In this document: positions 1 through 8,696 of the stretch, piece after piece
Layout: each line of letters starts with the position of its first letter
Position numbering within the stretch: the stretch's first letter is position 1
Source: Chlorobium sp.
GTDB lineage: Bacteria > Bacteroidota > Chlorobiia > Chlorobiales > Chlorobiaceae
Reading direction: 5' to 3'
DNA: 64,000 nt
Assembly: GCA_028277485.1 (NCBI GenBank)
Contig: JANQGE010000028.1
Span: 4,506 to 68,505, forward strand
The notes under the pieces: generated by a model
The model's database searches: none
Seen by the model: the letters and a program-made list of their open reading frames with translations, nothing else
Told to the model about the DNA's origin: nothing
Program-made: the position numbers and the translations under genes

Positions 1-668
1 ATTTTAGATTTCCCAACTGTTCTGTCAATAAAAATGATCGGAATTTCAGCTATCGTAAAACCCTTTCTCCACACCCTGAAATTCATCTCTATCTGAAAAG
101 AATAACCCTGCGATTGTACCTTGCTCAGGTCAAGAGACTCCAACACACCGGCCCTGAAACATTTGTAACCGCTTGTCGGGTCGGATACCGGCATGCTCGT
201 AATAAACCGCGTATAAACACTCGCCATTTTTGACAATACCAGTCTGCTGAGCGGCCAGTTGACGACATTGACCGTATTGCCGATGTACCGCGACCCGATA
301 ACAAGATCTTTTGTCCGCGATTTTTCAAGCATCTCGTCGATAACTTTCGGATCGTGCGAATAGTCCGCATCCATTTCGATAACCCTGCCGTAGCCATGCT
401 GCAATGCGTACCTGAACCCCTCGATATATGCGGTGCCAAGTCCCATCTTACATGGTCGCTCGTGCAGGAAAAGACGTTTGTTTCCCTGCTGCATCTGTTT
501 AACAAGTCTGGCGGTTCCATCAGGAGAGTTGTCATCGATTATCAGTACATCCAGCCCTTCAGGGTAAAACGAGAAAATATCACCGAGCAGCTTCCCGATA
601 TTTTCAGACTCATTGTAGGTTGGAATGATAATCAGGACTTTACCCGGAAATGAATCGTTTTCTGGCAT
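1..668 (-). CDS. Polyprenyl-phosphate mannosyltransferase-like GT2 (3' end outside window)
   Basis: Family 2 glycosyltransferase of the dolichol-phosphate mannose synthase type, expected to move a sugar from a nucleotide donor to polyprenyl phosphate at the inner membrane. Read on the minus strand from the ATG at 666-668, the protein starts MPENDSFPGKVLIIIPTYNE. It then shows the GT-A features: IIDDNSPDGT, the metal-binding MDADYSHDP and a conserved SDPTSGYKCFR block near residues 165-175. About 222 residues are visible and the frame runs off the left edge, so the end of the catalytic domain and any membrane tail are unseen. It lies downstream of pscB, behind a terminator, so it is probably transcribed separately. 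The family is clear. The exact sugar and acceptor are not. Confidence 0.85.
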   Translation of the reverse strand, partial: MPENDSFPGKVLIIIPTYNESENIGKLLGDIFSFYPEGLDVLIIDDNSPDGTARLVKQMQQGNKRLFLHERPCKMGLGTAYIEGFRYALQHGYGRVIEMDADYSHDPKVIDEMLEKSRTKDLVIGSRYIGNTVNVVNWPLSRLVLSKMASVYTRFITSMPVSDPTSGYKCFRAGVLESLDLSKVQSQGYSFQIEMNFRVWRKGFTIAEIPIIFIDRTVGKSK

Positions 669-703
669 TGTATATCTAATGGATGTATCGATCAAAAGTA
701 CAT

Positions 704-737
704 AAAAAAAGCATTGCCCCTCAGAGCAATGCTTTTT
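704..737 (-). terminator. Rho-independent terminator downstream of pscB
   Basis: A hairpin with stem GCATTGC/GCAATGC and an eight-base loop is flanked on the + strand by seven A residues, which read as a U-tract on the minus strand. It sits about 30 bp after the pscB stop and closes the pscA-pscB unit. The T-run on the other side lets it work for the opposite strand too. Confidence 0.85.
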
Positions 738-766
738 CAAAGGCATGTCAAAGATGAGAATTTTCT

Positions 767-1543
767 CTACCTGTTCTCTTTGTGAAAACGGTGCAAAAAG
801 CGCAGATCGAAATCAAGACGCTCTGGTGGTGTATACGTAAAATCCAGAATCTCGCCATCAGGCAGCACCTCAATAAGAGCCCCTGTAGGACATTCGTCCG
901 ATGAGAAACATGCTGAACAAGATATACAGGCATCCTGATCGATATAACAACGAAAACCGTTTTCCTGTACATCACCGTAGAACTTGTAACCTATTGCGTT
1001 TACCTTGGGCGGGCACTTGTCGAGACAGAGGCCGCAGCCAACACAGAGGTTTTCAAGAATAAAGTAATGCTTTTTCGGACGGGGAGCTTTCTTTTTAGCT
1101 ACAGGTTTAGCCCCTGGTTTGGGAGCCGGTTTCGACTTCGCGGCAGGAGCCGGTTTCGGCTTGGCACCGGGCGCCGGTGCACCCTTAGCTGCAGGAGCCG
1201 GCTTTGGCTTGGCTGCCGGTTTTGGTTTCGGTTTAACAACCGGAAGTGCGGACTCCATTCTCCGGCCTGTGCGCCCGAGATTAACATCCAGAGACTTCAT
1301 ACGGTCTTTTGTTACAGGCGAAGTCCCTCTTTTTTCCGATGCAACTGCCTGCTTTGCTTTTGGCACCGGTTTTCCTTCAGAAACCCCACCTTTTGCCTTG
1401 GGCTCTTGTGGTGGAACTGCTTGCTTTGCTTTTGGTACCGGCTTCCCTTCAGGAACCCCACCTTTTGCCTTGGGAGCCGGTGGCGCAGGCTTTGCCTTTG
1501 CCGGAGCGGGCCCTGTACCCTGCTGTTTTACAGGATCAGCCAT
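767..1543 (-). CDS. pscB: Photosystem P840 reaction-centre iron-sulfur protein PscB
   Basis: Carries the terminal FA/FB-type [4Fe-4S] clusters of the green sulfur bacterial type I reaction centre, passing electrons from FX on PscA to ferredoxin at the cytoplasmic face. The C-terminal 100 residues hold two cluster motifs, CVGCGLCLDKCPP and CISCSACFSSDECP; the second has an insertion before its last Cys. The first ~155 residues are a low-complexity Pro/Lys/Ala tail, including two near-identical copies of an EGKPVPKAKQAV block and several KPKPAPAAK units. The start is fixed by a GGAGG ribosome site 6 bp upstream of the ATG. It lies 90 bp after pscA on the same strand, the conserved pscAB order, with a terminator after it. 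The tail is typical of the family, but its copy number looks variable. Confidence 0.97.
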   Translation of the reverse strand: MADPVKQQGTGPAPAKAKPAPPAPKAKGGVPEGKPVPKAKQAVPPQEPKAKGGVSEGKPVPKAKQAVASEKRGTSPVTKDRMKSLDVNLGRTGRRMESALPVVKPKPKPAAKPKPAPAAKGAPAPGAKPKPAPAAKSKPAPKPGAKPVAKKKAPRPKKHYFILENLCVGCGLCLDKCPPKVNAIGYKFYGDVQENGFRCYIDQDACISCSACFSSDECPTGALIEVLPDGEILDFTYTPPERLDFDLRFLHRFHKENR

Positions 1544-1633
1544 AAACCCTCCTCTCTTTGTTAAATAGCAATACTTTTTCTACCTCGAAGAACTTGGCGA
1601 AAGAGCCGCGTTATACGGCTCCTCCGACACGGC

Positions 1634-3895
1634 TCATGCAATCAATCTCATAATAAAGTCAACAACCTGCGTTAACAGATGCTGCCCTGTACCTGCAGCA
1701 TCACCAACCGGCGGGAGTGCCGGAGTGTCGGTCTGGTAAAAACCGTTGGCAATGAACAGGAAGACCAGCATAAACGTACCACCGAAATACAGGAGCGTAC
1801 CGGCAAATTTTGAATCCGAAATCGTTAACACAGGGAACCTGAATTTTACATCGCGATTAAGGAACTTCTTGCCGAACCACCTGACAGTACGGGTCTGGAT
1901 ATCGGCCCCCTCAAGACGGGAACCCCTGTCTTCAAACCAGACCGCAAAGCTGATGAACCATACAAGGTGACCTATACACAAAATAACCGACAGGTGCGAG
2001 CTGGAGAAAATCGTCACTGTTTCTGTCCAGAAATAATAGAAAATACCTGCAGAATAATGATGTGACAATCCAGCCACTGCATCCCATGCTTTCGCATCAG
2101 CCGCCGGGACACCATACATCATGGAAGCGATCCATGCGCCGTCAATGTACCAGCATACTGCTGAAAGGCCCTTGATGCCCCACAGCATCGCAAACCAGAG
2201 CTGGTCCTGGATGGAAACACCACAGGTGCCGCCGTACACCGGTCCAAGACACGGGAATGAATAGGAGTTTTTCTTGAGCCCAAGATCATCCCACAGCGGC
2301 GAAGTGTGTGAGAAGAAAGCGATGCGCGCAAGTGCAATCAGCGAGAAGAGTGAACCTGCGACAATAACATGAGCCATCACCCAGTCGTTAATGCTCGGAT
2401 CTTCAAACATCCAGTGCAGCATCGGCAGCGGCTTGAGCCAGTAGAACGACATCATGATGTTGGTGCCGAACACGTTCAGCTCGCATATCGTATTCCAGAC
2501 AATGACCGCATATACCGAAAGCATCGTCGCGAAACAAAGGGCCATGATAGTACCGAGGATTTTGACCTGTGCTTCCTGGTCGCGGCCTTTTGCAACCCAG
2601 ATCGATTTAATCTGGCTGTACAGACCATTGATCTGCACCTTGAGAAGGTACTGACCGCCATGGTAAACGCCGGCAAAAACGTAGAGAACACCGCAAATGA
2701 TATGGTTGAAGACAATCAGGTTGATCACAACCCGCGCCATGCCAAAGGACTCTCCGTTTTTCGGAAGGATTGCAAAGGCAGGGAATTCTTCAAACTCTTT
2801 CGAGCCGGAAAGAATCTGCCCGCCTTCCTGTACGAAATCAAAACTTACACGGTTGAACGGTTCGCCGTAGATGTAGAAAACAAGCTTGTCCAGCTCGGCA
2901 TAGTACGGGGCGAAAGATTCCTGCTGGAACGCAACGAACGCAATGACACCGAGCGCGATATTAATGTAGCCGATAGCGGTGAGATGCACCGAGAAAGCCG
3001 CTTTCATGTCATCATTGAGATGAATTGCCGCATTCGGCGGATTCTTCCACCAGTAAATACCCAAAGCAAAAAAGACAATAAACCAGATAAACGACATGAA
3101 GGTTTCAGAGTTTATTGTCTGGAAATCAGGAATAGGCGCAAAGCCGAGTACAAGCCACATCACTAATCCCCAGCCGAGGAAAAGAAGCGACATGTAAACA
3201 GCATGAGGGCCAAGAGCGTCTTTGTAGGTTTTCGCACTGGTACCCTGGAAGACAAGGTCGCCGAATTTCCCGAGGAACCTGAATTCACGGAAATTACCGG
3301 CACGGCCCGTAAACGGATTGGTAAGATTGTGCGTCCAATGGCGCCAGCCCCCGAAAATAAGAATGGAACCGGAAATAAAATGCATAATAGCCCACCCCAT
3401 GAGCTTCCAGGAAGCAGCTATCAAATCCTCGGTTCTGGGACTGTACGTGTCAATACCCAGCGAAACCATGCGGGGCTTGATTGTCAGGTAGAACCAGTTG
3501 TCATGGAAAGCCGGTGCACCGTTCCATGGCAGAACCTGCATTCCCGACAAGTAGTAAATACCCATAACAAACCCGAGAACACCAAGCAAGGCGAGATGGC
3601 CACCGACCACCTGCTCATCGTCGATCTTGTCAGTATCAAAGACCTGATACCATTTGGTCGTTCGGGTTTCTGTTCGCTGGAACAGAAAGCGCCTCATTTG
3701 CGCGGCATCCTTTTCTTTAATCACGGATGCCCCGGCCGGCGCCCCATTCCCCTTCGGAGAAGCCGCCTTCCCTTTCGGAGGAGGTACTTTTCCTTTTGGA
3801 GGAGGTACTTGCCCCTTCGGAGGAGACGCTGGCCCCTTCGGAGGAGATACCTGCCCTTTTGGCTTGACTTCTGTTGGATTCGCTTGATCAGCCAT
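1634..3895 (-). CDS. pscA: Photosystem P840 reaction-centre core protein PscA
   Basis: The 753-residue core polypeptide of the homodimeric type I reaction centre. It binds the P840 special pair, antenna BChl a, the primary acceptor and the intersubunit FX [4Fe-4S] cluster. After a charged N-terminal region come about eleven membrane segments. The FX ligands are visible in FPCLGPVYGGTCG, near residues 548 and 557, with many His in the helices. Residues 10-50 form a run of PPKG-type repeats like the tail of PscB. The start is supported by AAGGAG 9 bp upstream of the ATG. It is the first gene of the pscAB operon, with over 400 bp of non-coding DNA upstream that must hold its promoter. Confidence 0.98.
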   Translation of the reverse strand: MADQANPTEVKPKGQVSPPKGPASPPKGQVPPPKGKVPPPKGKAASPKGNGAPAGASVIKEKDAAQMRRFLFQRTETRTTKWYQVFDTDKIDDEQVVGGHLALLGVLGFVMGIYYLSGMQVLPWNGAPAFHDNWFYLTIKPRMVSLGIDTYSPRTEDLIAASWKLMGWAIMHFISGSILIFGGWRHWTHNLTNPFTGRAGNFREFRFLGKFGDLVFQGTSAKTYKDALGPHAVYMSLLFLGWGLVMWLVLGFAPIPDFQTINSETFMSFIWFIVFFALGIYWWKNPPNAAIHLNDDMKAAFSVHLTAIGYINIALGVIAFVAFQQESFAPYYAELDKLVFYIYGEPFNRVSFDFVQEGGQILSGSKEFEEFPAFAILPKNGESFGMARVVINLIVFNHIICGVLYVFAGVYHGGQYLLKVQINGLYSQIKSIWVAKGRDQEAQVKILGTIMALCFATMLSVYAVIVWNTICELNVFGTNIMMSFYWLKPLPMLHWMFEDPSINDWVMAHVIVAGSLFSLIALARIAFFSHTSPLWDDLGLKKNSYSFPCLGPVYGGTCGVSIQDQLWFAMLWGIKGLSAVCWYIDGAWIASMMYGVPAADAKAWDAVAGLSHHYSAGIFYYFWTETVTIFSSSHLSVILCIGHLVWFISFAVWFEDRGSRLEGADIQTRTVRWFGKKFLNRDVKFRFPVLTISDSKFAGTLLYFGGTFMLVFLFIANGFYQTDTPALPPVGDAAGTGQHLLTQVVDFIMRLIA

Positions 3896-4317
3896 TGTAT
3901 TCTCTCCTTTATTTGGACATATTAACTGGTTGAAAAAACCATAAAGAAAACATGAAGCTCCTCTATAACTGCATGCAAATCAGAGAGTTTGTTTATGCAA
4001 CTATGGTTCGTGCCCTACTTCTATCGAGGTGTTTCTGACCGGATCGTCATCATGTGCTGCACAGCCTTGAGCAGACCGGAAAAACTTTCAACGGGATGTT
4101 ACCGACAGTTAATTTACTAAAAAAAATCCCGGTTACTGTAGCGAACAAGATAAGAAAATTTATTTAATAATAAATTTTTTTGGGCAGGCCGTTCGTAAGG
4201 CACAACAGCCGGACTTGTTATTATAACAGAAGATACCGTCCTCGGCAAAGCCCTCTTTACGGCACTGTCCGGCTGATAACACCAGATACAAGGGAACCTC
4301 TATCAAGACAATCTATT
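3896..4317. other. Divergent intergenic region between pscA and dapF
   Basis: About 420 bp with no convincing gene. It contains the pscA ribosome site (AAGGAG near 3904-3909, minus strand) and AT-rich stretches around 4120-4180 that could hold the two divergent promoters. I could not single out a -35/-10 pair with confidence, and neither repeat family of this window is present. Confidence 0.5.
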
Positions 4318-5109
4318 ATGCAGGTTAACTTCTCAAAAATGTCAGGCGCCGGGAACGATTTCATCGTGATAGATACTACACAGTGTGCTTTAAGCCTTAC
4401 TGAGTCTCAAATACATACTCTCTGTACCAGAAGAACCGGAATCGGAGCCGACGGCCTCATCCTTGTTGAACCATCCGAAACCCTTGATTTCAGCATGCGA
4501 TACTACAATGCCGACGGAAAGCCGGGCTCGATGTGCGGCAATGGCGGCAGATGTGCCGCTTATTTTGCCTGGACCACAGGGATTACAGGCGAAACAGCCT
4601 CTTTCCAGGCCAACGGAGACAGGTATGATGCCTGGGTAACAGGTCCGGAACGGGTGAAACTGAAAATGACCGTGCCTGAGGATTTCAGAAACAATTTTTA
4701 TGCAAATGGCTTCTCCTGTCATTTCGTCAACACCGGTTCACCGCACACGGTTATTTACATAGCCGGACTTGACACCATCAATGTTCAGGATGCCGGGCAA
4801 ACCATCCGTAACAACAGCGAGCTGTTTCCGGAAGGCACCAATGTCAATTTTCTTGAAGTTACCGGGCCGGAAAGTCTCAGCGTAAGGACATATGAAAGAG
4901 GAGTCGAAGCTGAAACGCTTGCCTGCGGAACTGGAGCTGTTGCTGCGGCGTTAATGAGTTACCGGCTGGGCAAGCTCTCATCAACCAGCGTAAAAGTTAC
5001 CGTGAGAAGCGGGGACACTCTGGAGGTGGACTTTTCCGATGATATGCGGGAAGTATTCCTTTCCGGCCCGGCGAAAGTGGTGTACACCGGAACAGTGAAC
5101 GTCAGTTGA
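4318..5109 (+). CDS. dapF: Diaminopimelate epimerase
   Basis: Interconverts LL- and meso-diaminopimelate for lysine and peptidoglycan synthesis using a Cys pair without cofactor. Both catalytic Cys are visible: the N-terminal one in MCGNGGRCA and the C-terminal one in ETLACGTGA. The family start MSGAGNDFIVID is present. I start at the ATG at 4318 (MQVNFSKMSGAGNDF), giving 263 residues; the frame is open further upstream, but that extension is not family-like. It is followed within 11 bp by amrS and then memo, suggesting one transcript. Nothing in the protein is unusual. Confidence 0.96.
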   Translation: MQVNFSKMSGAGNDFIVIDTTQCALSLTESQIHTLCTRRTGIGADGLILVEPSETLDFSMRYYNADGKPGSMCGNGGRCAAYFAWTTGITGETASFQANGDRYDAWVTGPERVKLKMTVPEDFRNNFYANGFSCHFVNTGSPHTVIYIAGLDTINVQDAGQTIRNNSELFPEGTNVNFLEVTGPESLSVRTYERGVEAETLACGTGAVAAALMSYRLGKLSSTSVKVTVRSGDTLEVDFSDDMREVFLSGPAKVVYTGTVNVS

Positions 5110-5120
5110 GTCATTTTGTA

Positions 5121-6119
5121 ATGCCCAAAGAAGCGAAATTTTATCATGCGCTTTTCGACGGGGCCGTACAGTGCGATCTTTGTCATCATTTCTGCAGGAT
5201 CAATGATGGCCACCCCGGCCGTTGCAGAATTCGGACAAACCATCAGGGAAAACTTTTCACGATAAATTACGGGCGTCCGGCATCCCTCGGCATAGACCCT
5301 GTCGAAAAAAAACCTCTGCACCACTTTCTGCCGGGAACCTGGACGCTCTCCCTCGGTACCTTCGGCTGCAATTTCAGATGCGGGAACTGCCAGAACTGGG
5401 AAATAAGCCAGAGGTCAGGTGAAACGGTGCGGCTGCTTTTCCGGTCCCCGGAGTCAATTGTTCGGGATGCTCTCGATGCAGACTGCCCGTCAATTTCCTG
5501 CACCTATAACGAACCGACGACTTTTGCCGAATACGCTCTGGATATTATGAATTTGGCACGGTCAGCCGGTTTGAAAAACATCTGGGTCAGTAACGGCTAC
5601 ATGTCGGGCAACTGCCTGGATGCCGTGGAGCCGTTGCTCGACGCAGTAAACATCGACCTGAAATCGATGGACGAACTATTTTACAGGAGAATATGCGACA
5701 CCTTTCTGCAACCCGTACTTGACAACCTCAAGCGTTTTGCCCTGTCGAATGCTCACCTGGAAATCACAACCCTGCTGATCCCTGAACATTCCGACTCGCC
5801 CGAAACGCTCCGGCACCTTGCGGCATTCATCGCCGGGGAACTCGGCCCGGAAACCCCCTGGCACATTTCTGTGTTCGTTCCTGAAATCTCATGGAAAATG
5901 CATGACACTCCACATACCGCAGCCGAAGCCCTTAAACGGGCTTACGATATCGGGAAAGAAGCCGGCCTGATCTATATATACGACGCTTATACTCATGAAG
6001 ACACCTTGTGTCCGCAATGCGGGAAAATCGTTATCGAACGGCACCGTTACACAACGACACGCCATGACAGGGCAGGCAGTTGTCCCGAATGCGGCAAGTC
6101 CATAATCATAACTTCCTGA
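5121..6119 (+). CDS. amrS: AmmeMemoRadiSam radical SAM protein AmrS
   Basis: Radical SAM enzyme of the AmmeMemoRadiSam/MemoRadiSam group, whose reaction is not established. The cluster motif is CNFRCGNCQNW near residue 80, preceded by a Cys-rich segment CDLCHHFCRINDGHPGRCRI. A C-terminal zinc-ribbon-like part has CPQCG and CPECG. The ATG at 5121 (MPKEAKFYHALF) matches the family start; a TTG at 5106 overlapping the dapF stop is also possible. The gene is followed 11 bp later by memo, its usual partner, so the two proteins probably act together on an unknown substrate. No AMMECR1-type (AmrA) gene is in the window. Confidence 0.9.
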   Translation: MPKEAKFYHALFDGAVQCDLCHHFCRINDGHPGRCRIRTNHQGKLFTINYGRPASLGIDPVEKKPLHHFLPGTWTLSLGTFGCNFRCGNCQNWEISQRSGETVRLLFRSPESIVRDALDADCPSISCTYNEPTTFAEYALDIMNLARSAGLKNIWVSNGYMSGNCLDAVEPLLDAVNIDLKSMDELFYRRICDTFLQPVLDNLKRFALSNAHLEITTLLIPEHSDSPETLRHLAAFIAGELGPETPWHISVFVPEISWKMHDTPHTAAEALKRAYDIGKEAGLIYIYDAYTHEDTLCPQCGKIVIERHRYTTTRHDRAGSCPECGKSIIITS

Positions 6120-6130
6120 ACAAGCCAACC

Positions 6131-6985
6131 ATGGAACCAACGATCAGATATCCTGCTGTCGCGGAATCATTTTATCCCTTTGATTCCGCAGAACTCGAAG
6201 CGCTCGTTGCCGGCCTATTAAAGAACGCCCCGGCAGATGACCTTGAAAACCGCAATATAAAGGCAATTATGGTGCCCCATGCAGGTTACGAATTCAGCGG
6301 CAGTGTGGCCGCTGCCGCCTACGGCACACTCCGGCACAGGTCTTTTCAAACCGTAGTCATAATGGGAAACGCCCATGCCTACCGGTTTGACGGCATTGCA
6401 CTCGATGGTCATGAGATATGGGAGTCCCCGCTGGGAAGGGTCCCGGTAAACACTGCCCTTGCGAAAAAATTGTGTGAAGGCTGCCCTGAATTGGTCATGT
6501 ACTCAAACACAGCTCATTATTCGGATCACATCCTTGAAGTTCAACTGCCTTTTCTGCAATTATCCTTGAAACCGGGGTTCACCATTCTTCCCCTGCTTTT
6601 TGGTGAGAATCCGCCCGACATCTACCATACAGCCGTTAAACTGCTGCTCGAACTGCTCCGGCCGGATGATCTCATCATAGCAAGCACCGACCTTTCACAT
6701 TACCCGCCCTGGAATGATGCCAGCGTCATCGACCGCGAAACAATTCATTGCATCGTCAGGAAAAATATTGGGGAACTTGAAAGGCATGCAAGGGAAACCC
6801 TGGGAAAGGGTATTCCTCATGAGGTTACACTTTTCTGCGGTCCTGACGGTTTAAAAACGCTCTTGCAGCTCGCCGTTCATTTCGGCTGGAAAGCAAAAGA
6901 GCTTTCTTACGCAAACAGCGGCGATATGCTTCCTGCCGACCGGGAAGCCGTCGTGGGTTACGGTGCCGTGGCTTTTTACAAATAG
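6131..6985 (+). CDS. amrB: AmmeMemoRadiSam system protein B (Memo family)
   Basis: Memo-family protein of 284 residues with a dioxygenase-like fold that binds metal through His residues. Visible features are VPHAGYEFSG near residue 45, the GNAHA segment, HSDHILEVQLPFLQ-type sequence (here YSDHILEVQLPFL), STDLSHYPPW and a Cys in CGPDGLKTLLQ. The ATG at 6131 (MEPTIRYPAVAESFYP) is the family-like start; a longer frame overlaps amrS. It is the third gene of the dapF-amrS-memo run and ends 3 bp before the convergent ABC permease gene. Pairing with a radical SAM partner is a conserved context, but no biochemical role can be assigned from sequence. Confidence 0.9.
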   Translation: MEPTIRYPAVAESFYPFDSAELEALVAGLLKNAPADDLENRNIKAIMVPHAGYEFSGSVAAAAYGTLRHRSFQTVVIMGNAHAYRFDGIALDGHEIWESPLGRVPVNTALAKKLCEGCPELVMYSNTAHYSDHILEVQLPFLQLSLKPGFTILPLLFGENPPDIYHTAVKLLLELLRPDDLIIASTDLSHYPPWNDASVIDRETIHCIVRKNIGELERHARETLGKGIPHEVTLFCGPDGLKTLLQLAVHFGWKAKELSYANSGDMLPADREAVVGYGAVAFYK

Positions 6986-6987
6986 CC

Positions 6988-7725
6988 CTATGTGATCCAT
7001 TTCCGGTGAATATTCCTGAGAGTAAAAAGAAAAAGCAGCAACGCAAAAAGGAGAATCATCAGAAAATCAAACGAGAGAGACATCATATTTTTTCCGGCAA
7101 TCGCTCCGTGCAGAATATCCACACCGTACGTCAGAGGGAGCACAAATGAAAAAGGTTGCAGAAAAACGGGAAGCTCTTCGACCGGGAAAAAAAGCCCGCA
7201 CAGAAACATCATGGGAAAACGAAAGAAATTTGAAAAAGTCTGGGCTTCGAACACCTCACTGACCGACACAGCGATGAAAAGGCCCAGAAATGTCGAGACG
7301 ATTGCAATCATCACCACCGCCGGGACTACCGCGCCCCAGACAACAGACGACAGGTCGGCAAGAAAAAAACCGACAAGCAAAGGCACAACAGCATTCACAA
7401 TCCCGAAAAGTATCGCTCCTCCGGTTTTCGCAAGCATCAGGAGACCAAGAGGAACAGGAGCAAGCAGCAATCGTTCAAACGCCTTTGCCTTGCGTTCGAA
7501 TGTGACGGTCACTGCCAGCATGGAGGTTGTACCAAACAGTATGGAAATCGACACCATTCCGGGCAACAGAGACAGGATACTCTCCGAACCCGTGCCGAAC
7601 TTCACAAAAAACATCCCTGTCCATACCAACGGAAAAAGCAGCCCCCAGCTAATGTTCGGAGGCTTGAGGTAGTATGCCCGCACATCCTTTTTCAGGATGC
7701 ACATAAATGCCGTCAACTGCCTCAC
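6988..7725 (-). CDS. ABC-2 type transporter permease
   Basis: Integral membrane subunit of an ABC-2 exporter, 245 residues with about six hydrophobic segments and the family region FFRFPMMFLCGLFFPVEELP before the last helices. It overlaps the ATPase gene by 4 bp, so the two are translationally coupled and form one exporter. The substrate cannot be told from sequence; this subfamily includes polysaccharide, drug and Nod-factor exporters. It converges tail to tail with memo with a 2 bp gap. Confidence 0.88.
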   Translation of the reverse strand: MRQLTAFMCILKKDVRAYYLKPPNISWGLLFPLVWTGMFFVKFGTGSESILSLLPGMVSISILFGTTSMLAVTVTFERKAKAFERLLLAPVPLGLLMLAKTGGAILFGIVNAVVPLLVGFFLADLSSVVWGAVVPAVVMIAIVSTFLGLFIAVSVSEVFEAQTFSNFFRFPMMFLCGLFFPVEELPVFLQPFSFVLPLTYGVDILHGAIAGKNMMSLSFDFLMILLFALLLFLFTLRNIHRKWIT

Positions 7726-8696
7726 TTTTTTGCTCTTTTCTCTTTTTCCTTGTTCATCGTGGCGGTATCCAGACCGGTAACCCTTACAAAAACATCTTCC
7801 AGCGACTGCAATTTTTTCCTTGCCTCTGTAACTTCGGCTCCCTGTTCTTCGAGAAACCTCACGAGACGCCCCACCTTGACCGGCACGGGGGATTCGATGC
7901 GAATCTCCCCGCGCTCCCCTTTATGAACGCCGTATTCAGGAAAAACATCGACAAGCTGCTGAAGATTGAGCATTCCAGGAGCTGAAACCGAAATCTGCAC
8001 AACTTCACGCCCCTGAAAAGGCTTCAAAAGATTTTCTACCGTATCTGTCCTGACAATCCGCCCCTCGACAATAAAAGCAATGCGATCACACATCCGTTCC
8101 GCTTCCTCGATATAATGCGTCGTAAGAAAGATAGTGGTTCCTGACCTGTGCAGTGCTTTCAGCATATCTCTTGTCAGGCGGGCGCTCTGCACGTCAATCC
8201 CCGTTGTGGGCTCGTCGAGAAAGAGTATCGTCGGGGAGTGCATTATCCCGGCGGCAATGGTCAGCCGCCGCTTCATTCCCCTGGAATAACCGGCGAACTT
8301 TCTTCCTGCAGCTTCAGCAAGACCGAAAAGCTCCAGAAGCTCAAAAGCTCTTGCCCTGCGTTCGCTTGCCCGCATTCCGTACAACCCTCCGCAGAAGCAG
8401 AGATTGTCATACCCGCTCAGTTCGGGATACAGGTTGCTCTCGTCAGGCACCACACCGATAAGATGCTGGGCGGATTTCGGATTTTTCGTACAGTCGATGC
8501 CCCCAACCACGAGCGTCCCGGCATCAGGACGTGCCAACCCGGTCAGCATATTGATGGTTGTGGTTTTTCCGGCCCCGTTGGGTCCGAGGAACCCGAAAAG
8601 CTCCCCATTCATGACCTCGAACGATATACCATCAACCGCAACCACGTTTCCGAATGATTTCCTGAGTCCGGATACCTGTATGCATACTTCCGACAT
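7722..8696 (-). CDS. ABC transporter ATP-binding protein
   Basis: Nucleotide-binding subunit of the ABC-2 exporter. Walker A is GPNGAGKTT, the signature region is YSRGMKRRL and Walker B is ILFLDEPTTG, followed by an H-loop in TTHYIEEAE. The C-terminal ~80 residues are the extra domain typical of DrrA/CcmA-like exporters. I start at the ATG at 8696 (MSEVCIQVSGLRKSFG), giving 324 residues. The same frame stays open for 68 more codons upstream, to 8900, and would encode a basic segment plus one hydrophobic helix; I treat this as untranslated. Its stop overlaps the permease start. Confidence 0.9.
   Translation of the reverse strand: MSEVCIQVSGLRKSFGNVVAVDGISFEVMNGELFGFLGPNGAGKTTTINMLTGLARPDAGTLVVGGIDCTKNPKSAQHLIGVVPDESNLYPELSGYDNLCFCGGLYGMRASERRARAFELLELFGLAEAAGRKFAGYSRGMKRRLTIAAGIMHSPTILFLDEPTTGIDVQSARLTRDMLKALHRSGTTIFLTTHYIEEAERMCDRIAFIVEGRIVRTDTVENLLKPFQGREVVQISVSAPGMLNLQQLVDVFPEYGVHKGERGEIRIESPVPVKVGRLVRFLEEQGAEVTEARKKLQSLEDVFVRVTGLDTATMNKEKEKRAKK

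Noticed and set aside
125..653. Open frames on both strands inside the first 670 bp
   Set aside because: They are out-of-frame shadows of the mannosyltransferase, whose own frame shows all GT2 motifs and runs off the window edge.
1067..1568. Gly/Phe-rich and Arg/Phe-rich plus-strand frames opposite pscB
   Set aside because: They mirror the Pro/Lys/Ala repeats of the pscB tail; no ribosome site and no independent support.
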